From contig JAOQAA010000528.1 of the NCBI GenBank assembly GCA_025963815.1, positions 1 through 11,195 of the forward strand: a DNA stretch of 11,195 nt, given 5' to 3'. The DNA comes from Capsulimonas sp. (lineage in GTDB: Bacteria > Armatimonadota > Armatimonadia > Armatimonadales > Capsulimonadaceae). Position 1 is the stretch's first letter, and the number at the start of each line of letters is the position of its first letter. The position numbers were made by a program, and so were the translations under genes. Under the pieces are notes generated by a model. That model did no database searches. It worked only from the letters and a program-made list of their open reading frames with translations, and had not been told where the DNA came from. Shown here piece after piece: positions 6,901 through 11,195 of the stretch.

Positions 6901-9306
6901 CACAGCCTGGCTGAATGGGTTGCGACATATGACGACCTGCTGGACAAGCGCCAGCTCATGGCTCAGGGCATCAATGTCATCCGGTACAAGCGCCAGCGGA
7001 CACACGGCCGCAACATGATCGTTTCGTCCACGTCGGAGCTCAGGTTGCTCCACGTCCTCGTTCAGCGGCGTCTTTCGGAGTTAAGTCTGGGTCTTCCGGA
7101 AGACCGGCTGTCCGGACTGGCGTTGCGGATGATCGACGATGCCCGCGGCATCTCAGGCGACATCGTGCTGCGCGCCGCCCGGCGCGGCGTTTCGGCGGGC
7201 GAACTTATCGGGCTCGTGTTGAGCCGGGCCTTGGTGGCGCAAGACTTCGGGGTTCAAGCGTCGGTGGCCTGGTTCCTGCTTGACGACTATGCCGAGTGGC
7301 TGGGACAGCGGGAACAAAGGATCGCCGACATCCTGGCGCTGAGCGTCGGCTCCGGCGCAGACGGAACGCCGACGCTGCGCGCCGTTGTGACCGAAGCGAA
7401 ATACGTATCGGCGGACACCGCCGCGGAGGCGCGCCGTTCCTCCAAGCAGCAGCTGCATCACACCGTAGAGCGGATCGAAAATGCCTTGTTCGGCGACCCG
7501 GGCCGGTTGGATCGCGATTTGTGGCTGTCAAGGATCTCCGACCTGCTGCTCGACGGGACGACGGCTCTGGGCCAGTCCCGCATGCTGGAAACGGTGCGCG
7601 ACGGAGTTCGCAAGGGGATCATACCCATCGACCTCCGTGGCTACTCCCATGTGTTCGTCCATGGCCCCTCGGATTCCACCGTGGCCGGAGAGCAGGAGGT
7701 TCTTCCGGGCATTCCGAACGGTCTCCAGGAGATATTTGGACGTGAAGACCTGCGGAAGCTCGTCAAGGCGTACGAGGCGAAGACATCATTGTCTGCCGTT
7801 CGTGGAGAACTGGGCACCAAGCAGCCTTGGAAGGAAGACAAATTCAGGGAGCCGGCGTCCCGGGTCAGCTGGACCAATAGGGCGATGGTGCATGACGTGG
7901 CGGAGCCGGCCGCTGACACGGATCCGGCAGCGCCCTCGGGCGTGAAGACGCCTGCGAGCCTGAAGGCGCCTGCGAGCACTGGAGCCGGACACGAGGCAGC
8001 CATTGTGCAACCAACCGAACCGGGCACGCCCGACAAGGGCGTGGCCGACGTTGTCGCAATCGGGTCTGTGCCCGACACGGACACTTCTGTCGAAAACACG
8101 GCGGGGACCCCAAAGGATTTCCTGTCGGTGGTCGAGAGCCACACTCTGGAGCGCGTCGCCACGTCGGAAGCAGAGTTGGCCTGGTTGGATGCGACGGCTC
8201 AGAAGCTTCGGACGGCTCTGCTCGGATATGGCCTTCAGGCAAAGATCGCCGGAAGCCGCCTTACTCCGAATGCCGCCTTGATCAGGTTTCTGGGTTCCGA
8301 TCGCCTAGGCGTGGATGACATCAGAAATCGGGAATCCGCTCTTCTGACGACGCACGGTCTAAGGCTTGTGGCGGTGTCGCCGCTTCCTGGCGAGATCGTC
8401 GTCGCTGTCGCGCGGCCGCAGCGCCAGACCGTATCCCTCTGGGACGTCTGGAGCCGTCGCGAGCTCAACCGGAATGCGGCGGGGCAAAATACCTCGTTCG
8501 TGCTTGGCCTGAAAGAGTTGGACGGTGAAATCCTTTATCTCAACCTGGGATCCGCCTTCGGTGGTTCGCAATCGCACGATCCGCACACCCTCGTCGCCGG
8601 CGCGACCGGCAGCGGCAAGTCGGTCCTGATCCAGGCGATCATCCTGGACATCGCCGCGACAAATCCGAGCACGCTGGCACGCATCATTCTGATTGATCCG
8701 AAGATGGGCGTCGATTATGCGGCAGTTGAACGGCTGCCGCATATCCAGGGCGGCATCGTCATCGATCAGGGTAGGGCGGCAACCGAGCTCGAGGGCCTCG
8801 TCGCCGAGATGGAACGTCGTTACGAATTGTTCAGGGCAAACGCCGTCCGTGACCTCCGTTCCTTCAATGCGTCGAGATCGGCACCCGATCGGCTTCCGCT
8901 GCTTTTCCTCGTCCACGACGAGTTCGCAGAATGGATGCTGACAGATACCTATAAGGAGGCCGTGGCGACGACGGTCCAGCGCCTTGGCGTCAAGGCCAGA
9001 GCCGCGGGCATCCATTTGATCTTCGCCGCCCAGCGTCCGGACGCGAACGTCATGCCGATGCAACTGCGCGACAATCTCGGAAACCGCCTGATCTTGAAGG
9101 TGGCGAGCGTGGGCACTTCGGAAATCGCTCTCGGAGAAAAGGGTGCGGAGTCACTTCTGGGACAGGGTCATCTTGCTGCTCGGCTTAGCGGCGAGCCGGA
9201 GATCATCTTCGCACAGGCGCCTTTCCTGTCCGACGCGGACATTGAACAGGCGGTCGACGCCATCTTGTTCGGCGAAGCGCAAATCCAGGCGATTGCAGCC
9301 GAATAA
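3958..9306 (+). CDS. sspH: SspH/DptH-like protein: FtsK/HerA-type motor with PD-(D/E)XK-like region
   Basis: 1782 aa with GTG start inside a GTGA overlap with the G stop. The C-terminal ~260 residues are a clear FtsK-like RecA-fold motor: PHTLVAGATGSGKS with Walker A at 1548-1555 (K1554), DPKMGVDYA, EMERRYELF, Walker B LVHDEF with D1654-E1655, AGIHLIFAAQRP (1684-1694) and ESLLGQGHL near the end. A Pro/Ala-rich, probably disordered linker covers about 1314-1386. Before it, D1124, T-E1146-A-K1148 and Q1164/Q1165 form a PD-(D/E)XK-like set. A PWHPLRL block is at 667-673. The first ~650 residues show no motif I know. Size, order after F and G, and the motor at the extreme C-terminus match SspH/DptH, the largest subunit of PT-linked restriction complexes. 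Role inferred: DNA translocation coupled to cleavage or nicking of unmodified DNA. The motor is certain; the nuclease is a motif-level prediction. Confidence 0.78.
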   Translation: MNGLEIIGAVGAASIRERLKPLADGDGTARFMLDQLTGEQVAAIVKAVLADKETAAKIAIRVPRELVAPYDVPQEVTTEERTVALRHSEWNLPALLLANTDDDQGASLQDVTLLGAKQLTEEPRLWVQAASAGIGLPDEDKLIWEAALRGLAASDDWTLHQVAYYVELTRRALAEESKPILVALGWALPALHLPRHSGHFLTGQQKGLTTTGRWKKSFEKLVSDRRPLLVKQRPPRQIIESDELRSQFANVREDIPPQAHPAIDAFIKASPSWGPEAAALAEWEWEVDNILLVFSGLKQRKVNLFQETAEFFEFEMPDRLSATEKSYLAEATSRKEPRDDDREFFDAHRDDVGKDRGLRAKWERFVYGRPIECTDFLEGILRALERLYGQAGRLQPNRILEIRTGKRTKNQWLELNADVANSFAVRYRGLKALMGTKVKWDTSHLFEYQALLEAAAKKKAYKRTVSTSRTSLQIKFDVTLKAGADHTTVQLIWIGRPNAIGLELRDDLERLARRPLMRSSVARQPVSRKGGLQSISLSDVSTLQPAFRMDSGSLVPRLDGGDDVGKAFPKLLKAAVAAGRVSAVGNNAIEIAWKAFTDEYTAAINGWRSEGLASKHLLTQSDKYGDLFRVLAEHASGDLNRRELLEPVLALGCVPVTGGAPTAIVAPWHPLRLAAMTVKARSVAGLAAHLLQAKDVIFGDVTLFFADLRSELEHAYYPEVAIAYLGAEPVLVAETGTLNDYSLMERPVRDQAESSTDVDPAEAARQIRALLERYLDLQPHERSNLSIMLYNCDAAGLPLATVNALGSVHDEDEMHCNVLVRHRDRKKLSKVYGELLGPEGDNDTLAVSETSRNFMSKLRIGVMLDGGGASSEKHSVDVAFLHDVVSRQAKQEWFSVPVPETLPDILDHVPARWSYRRVTAEDELKATSYLVCPRQPAAGWAYLDAVAAVVRQRGSAPTEHMLPAREISFQEQNLRAMFDEVHSLAEWVATYDDLLDKRQLMAQGINVIRYKRQRTHGRNMIVSSTSELRLLHVLVQRRLSELSLGLPEDRLSGLALRMIDDARGISGDIVLRAARRGVSAGELIGLVLSRALVAQDFGVQASVAWFLLDDYAEWLGQREQRIADILALSVGSGADGTPTLRAVVTEAKYVSADTAAEARRSSKQQLHHTVERIENALFGDPGRLDRDLWLSRISDLLLDGTTALGQSRMLETVRDGVRKGIIPIDLRGYSHVFVHGPSDSTVAGEQEVLPGIPNGLQEIFGREDLRKLVKAYEAKTSLSAVRGELGTKQPWKEDKFREPASRVSWTNRAMVHDVAEPAADTDPAAPSGVKTPASLKAPASTGAGHEAAIVQPTEPGTPDKGVADVVAIGSVPDTDTSVENTAGTPKDFLSVVESHTLERVATSEAELAWLDATAQKLRTALLGYGLQAKIAGSRLTPNAALIRFLGSDRLGVDDIRNRESALLTTHGLRLVAVSPLPGEIVVAVARPQRQTVSLWDVWSRRELNRNAAGQNTSFVLGLKELDGEILYLNLGSAFGGSQSHDPHTLVAGATGSGKSVLIQAIILDIAATNPSTLARIILIDPKMGVDYAAVERLPHIQGGIVIDQGRAATELEGLVAEMERRYELFRANAVRDLRSFNASRSAPDRLPLLFLVHDEFAEWMLTDTYKEAVATTVQRLGVKARAAGIHLIFAAQRPDANVMPMQLRDNLGNRLILKVASVGTSEIALGEKGAESLLGQGHLAARLSGEPEIIFAQAPFLSDADIEQAVDAILFGEAQIQAIAAE
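7942..7977 (+). repeat. Two imperfect 18-bp tandem copies in the H linker
   Basis: Positions 7942-7959 and 7960-7977 are two adjacent 18-bp units differing at three positions. They encode VKTPAS and LKAPAS (residues 1329-1340 of H). They lie inside the Pro/Ala/Thr-rich linker between the nuclease-like region and the motor, and look like a local duplication in an unconstrained spacer. Confidence 0.7.
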
Positions 9307-9388
9307 TTCGGGACGGATGCGAGCAACATTCCTTCCTGTAGTTGCAAAAGCATCCTCCGAGGTCGCTACTGCGGCTCGCCACGGATTC
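9307..9388. other. Convergent intergenic gap between the two operons
   Basis: This 82-bp gap separates the ends of the plus-strand FGH operon and the minus-strand sulfurtransferase operon. It contains only weak inverted repeats (ATGC...GCAT enclosing GCAAC...GTTGC at about 9317-9352, and GCGAGC/GCTCGC at 9319-9324 and 9374-9379). No T-run follows on either strand, so I cannot name an intrinsic terminator. Transcripts from both sides may overlap here. Confidence 0.5.
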
Positions 9389-9835
9389 TCATTTATAGAA
9401 CGAATAGATGGAGCCGAGGACTGAAAAAGTAGCCGCCATCCAAAGCAAGAATTGGATGGACGTGATGGTGGACCAGTGGCCGCTCTTGATGGTCACCTTC
9501 AAGTCCCCATCCATCTTGTTCAGATTGGAGATGTAGGCACTGAACGCCTCCCGGAACCTCGCCATGACGTGGACGAAGACCAGACAGATGAGTGCCGTAA
9601 ACAAGAAGATGCTCCGGGCGACGGGTTTGTCCGCCGATATATTCTGCATCGCAAAATACCAAAGCCCCCCGATGACGGCAGTGAAGAGCGGCGGAATCTT
9701 GTACAGAATGTCGTTCATGCCGCGAAAGTGGGCGTACTGTTCTTTGTAAATCTCGCTGATCGTGGGCGAACGGGCTTCGGAGACAACCGGCATCTGCGAT
9801 GCCAGTTTTTCGCTGTCGCCTGAATTCGTCGTCAT
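9389..9835 (-). CDS. Small three-helix membrane protein coupled to the sulfurtransferase gene
   Basis: 148 aa from the ATG at 9835-9833. This start is chosen over the GTG at 9844 because it gives an ATGA overlap with the upstream stop, the same junction used between the two genes before it. There is a polar N-terminus of ~45 residues, then hydrophobic segments at about 47-63 (IPPLFTAVIGGLWYFAM), 75-91 (SIFLFTALICLVFVHV core) and 124-145 (ITSIQFLLWMAATFSVLGSI). A basic/polar stretch with NLNKMDGDLKVTIKSGHW lies between helices two and three. No signal peptide, enzyme motif or lipoprotein box. I do not recognise the family; it loosely recalls small membrane proteins with a cytosolic arm used as effectors in other defence systems (SLATT-type), but the similarity is only architectural. 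It is last in the operon and not part of the published Ssp or Dnd core sets known to me. Function unknown. Confidence 0.75.
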   Translation of the reverse strand: MTTNSGDSEKLASQMPVVSEARSPTISEIYKEQYAHFRGMNDILYKIPPLFTAVIGGLWYFAMQNISADKPVARSIFLFTALICLVFVHVMARFREAFSAYISNLNKMDGDLKVTIKSGHWSTITSIQFLLWMAATFSVLGSIYSFYK

Positions 9836-10659
9836 TTGTGACACACCAGGCAGCCGGCTCCGTCTTCAAGAAGGTCGGCGAGAGTCGGGTCTTCACCGGG
9901 GCGCAGCGCGTTGGGGCGACGACGTGCCTTGGCTCTTTCCTGCCGGATCTTGAAATCGCTCTCGATCTGCGCGACGCGCTCTGGCGCCGCGAGTTCGTCC
10001 AGCGACTCCCGATCGCTCCAAGTGAACGGTGACCCATGCTCTAGCGCGTTCTTCTCGTAGCGCTTCGCCTCTTCAAACGCGCCGGGATGTTCGCGCATTA
10101 GGTTCACCCACTCGATCTTCTGCTGGAAGAAGCAGAACGTGCAGCCGCTGCGTGATCGCCAGCGATAGTATTCCGGAAGGCCGATGCCCGCGCCCTCGAG
10201 GAGTTCGATCACTCCGCCTTTGTCGATGCCGCGCTCGCGCAGCGGCAGGACGACTTGAAGATTGGGGTGGGTCGACGTCAGCCCCTCGCGGTGGTTCTCA
10301 TCGGCCCGGATCGCGACGTAACTGAAGATATTGACGCCGGCGTCGAGATCGGGACGGACCCAGTTCTCGAACGGCAACAGTTTGAGCTGCCGCGTACACC
10401 AACGGGTGCGCGGCGAGGGCAAGAAATTGTTGTATTCTCTAAGCCAGAAATCAAAGTCCCTGTCCGGATTGAGCCGTTGGATCGGCACTCCGAGAAAACC
10501 TTCGAGTCTGCCCAAGAAATCATAGACTTCAGGCAACTCTTTGCCCGTGTCCGTAAAAAAGTATTCGAGTTTGAGCTCGGGACGAGTCTGCCGCATATGA
10601 ACGGCCAGCGCTGCGCTGTCCCGCCCGCCCGAAATTCCAAGGACGTGCCGTTCCATCAT
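9832..10659 (-). CDS. sspD: PAPS-reductase-like PP-loop sulfurtransferase, SspD/DndC type
   Basis: 275 aa. The adenylate-binding PP-loop is SGGRDS at residues 10-15, with Arg in place of the usual Lys of SGGKDS. YFFTDTGKELPEVYDFL (33-49) is a hallmark of the PAPS-reductase superfamily. Cysteines likely to hold an Fe-S cluster or carry sulfur are C88 (TRWCTRQLK), C173 and C176 (SGCTFCFF), and C270/C273 at the extreme C-terminus (CLVCHK). In PT modification this enzyme activates the DNA backbone with ATP and passes sulfur received from a cysteine desulfurase. DndC is about 500 aa, while SspD is near this length, so SspD fits better. The ATG at 10659 forms an ATGA overlap with the preceding stop, and its own stop overlaps the next gene the same way. 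An assimilatory PAPS reductase is unlikely given the cysteine pattern and the FGH neighbour. Confidence 0.8.
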   Translation of the reverse strand: MMERHVLGISGGRDSAALAVHMRQTRPELKLEYFFTDTGKELPEVYDFLGRLEGFLGVPIQRLNPDRDFDFWLREYNNFLPSPRTRWCTRQLKLLPFENWVRPDLDAGVNIFSYVAIRADENHREGLTSTHPNLQVVLPLRERGIDKGGVIELLEGAGIGLPEYYRWRSRSGCTFCFFQQKIEWVNLMREHPGAFEEAKRYEKNALEHGSPFTWSDRESLDELAAPERVAQIESDFKIRQERAKARRRPNALRPGEDPTLADLLEDGAGCLVCHK

Positions 10660-11195
10660 CCGGTCTTTCTTTGATTCGTATTCTGTTCGCTGATGGCGCT
10701 GAATCCAGCTTCCGCCAATGCAGCTAGAACTACGCTACGACTATCGCCCGAAGCGAGCATTGCCTGGGAGAGTATCTTCGCAAGAGCGGCGACGCGCGGC
10801 CGGTCATGGTCGGCCACCTCGAACTCCTCGACGACTTCTCTGCCGGTCTCTCCCGTCCCAATGACAACCGCCATCGCTTCGCGCGTCGGGGACCGGCCCT
10901 TGACCCGGGCCAGCACTTCCGCGCGTCGAAACTTTAGCGCATATTCGGCGACGGAAAGTGCGGTCTGATCGGGATCACGGTCGGACCAGTCGCGAGTAGG
11001 CTTTCCTGCAAGGCCAAATATGGCCTCAAGTTCGCTCGTCTCGCCATGAAAGACGGAAAGGCGGGCTGCGAAGGCGTCCACCAGCAAGTCTCCGGTCAAA
11101 TCTATGATTGTTCGTGCGCGCGCGCGTATATCGCTGAGATCGGTGCCGCGGAAGTGGCCCAGCGCGTCCAGCATCTTCTGCGACAAATCCTGGAG
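10656..11195 (-). CDS. 3' part of an unrecognised gene upstream of sspD (partial)
   Basis: At least 179 codons, open to the right edge of the window. The reading frame continues past the only in-frame near-edge start candidates (TTG at 11186, ATG at 11174), with Leu-Gln-Asp codons before the TTG and no strong ribosome binding site, so I treat it as the C-terminal part of a larger protein. It is mostly alpha-helical and charged, cytoplasmic, with no Walker, metal-binding or membrane motif visible. It ends in an ATGA overlap with the sulfurtransferase gene. In sspBCD operons the gene before sspD is sspC, a large ATPase, so this may be the SspC C-terminus; that is inference from position only. 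A complete small ORF of ~172-176 aa is the alternative. Confidence 0.6.
   Translation of the reverse strand, partial: LQDLSQKMLDALGHFRGTDLSDIRARARTIIDLTGDLLVDAFAARLSVFHGETSELEAIFGLAGKPTRDWSDRDPDQTALSVAEYALKFRRAEVLARVKGRSPTREAMAVVIGTGETGREVVEEFEVADHDRPRVAALAKILSQAMLASGDSRSVVLAALAEAGFSAISEQNTNQRKTG

Noticed and set aside
8359..9063. 234-aa minus-strand ORF opposite the FtsK motor of H
   Set aside because: It lies antisense to the strongly conserved Walker A/B region; the plus strand explains the sequence fully.
9317..9379. Inverted repeats as a bidirectional terminator
   Set aside because: Stems are only 4-6 bp, with internal mismatches or a ~50-base loop, and there is no T-run on either strand.
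9393..10037. 214-aa minus-strand ORF spanning the membrane protein and sulfurtransferase genes
   Set aside because: It is out of frame with both recognised proteins, Arg/His/Ser-rich, and shows no motif; a shadow of G+C-rich coding DNA.
9832..10659. Assimilatory PAPS/APS reductase (CysH) of sulfate metabolism
   Set aside because: The GCTFC and terminal CxxC cysteines, the PP-loop context and the FGH neighbours fit a DNA or tRNA-type sulfurtransferase; no sulfate-assimilation genes are nearby.
1..11195. CRISPR array, tRNA, rRNA, integrase or attachment site
   Set aside because: No regularly spaced repeats, cloverleaf sequence or recombinase motif was seen; nearly all of the window is accounted for by protein-coding genes.

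Overview
The window is about 60% G+C with alphaproteobacterial-style codon use and a broken IS66-family transposase gene at its left edge. This suggests a rhizobial-type alphaproteobacterium (Hyphomicrobiales), although no phylogenetic marker gene is present to prove it. The content reads as part of a defence island built around DNA phosphorothioation (PT).

Layout. (1) Positions 1-~404: remnant of IS66 orf1 (tnpA), minus strand, interrupted by a stop codon. (2) ~405-567: short A/T-richer leader with possible promoter elements. (3) 568-9306: three plus-strand genes packed as one operon. They encode a 612-aa P-loop ATPase (F), a 517-aa protein without a recognised motif (G) and a 1782-aa protein (H) ending in an FtsK/HerA-type motor. 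Spacing is 1 bp between F and G and a 4-bp GTGA overlap between G and H. Sizes, order and motifs match the PT-linked restriction triads DndFGH/DptFGH and especially SspFGH. (4) 9307-9388: short convergent intergenic gap with no convincing terminator. (5) 9389-11195: minus-strand operon, read from the right edge. It holds the 3' part of an unrecognised gene, a 275-aa PP-loop PAPS-reductase-like sulfurtransferase with Fe-S-type cysteines (SspD-like, short like SspD rather than about 500 aa like DndC), and a 148-aa three-helix membrane protein. Each junction is an ATGA stop/start overlap.

How the genes fit together (inference from the Ssp/Dnd literature). The minus-strand operon would be the tail of an sspBCD-type modification module that puts sulfur into the DNA backbone. 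The plus-strand FGH operon would be the restriction arm that attacks non-modified DNA. The arms are convergent and therefore need separate promoters. The cysteine desulfurase (SspA/DndA) and SspB are not in the window, and SspE is not seen.

Most noteworthy: a PD-(D/E)XK-like nuclease signature inside H, a proline/alanine-rich linker joining that region to the motor, a CxxC-x7-CC cluster in F, and an unrecognised membrane protein translationally coupled to the sulfurtransferase gene.
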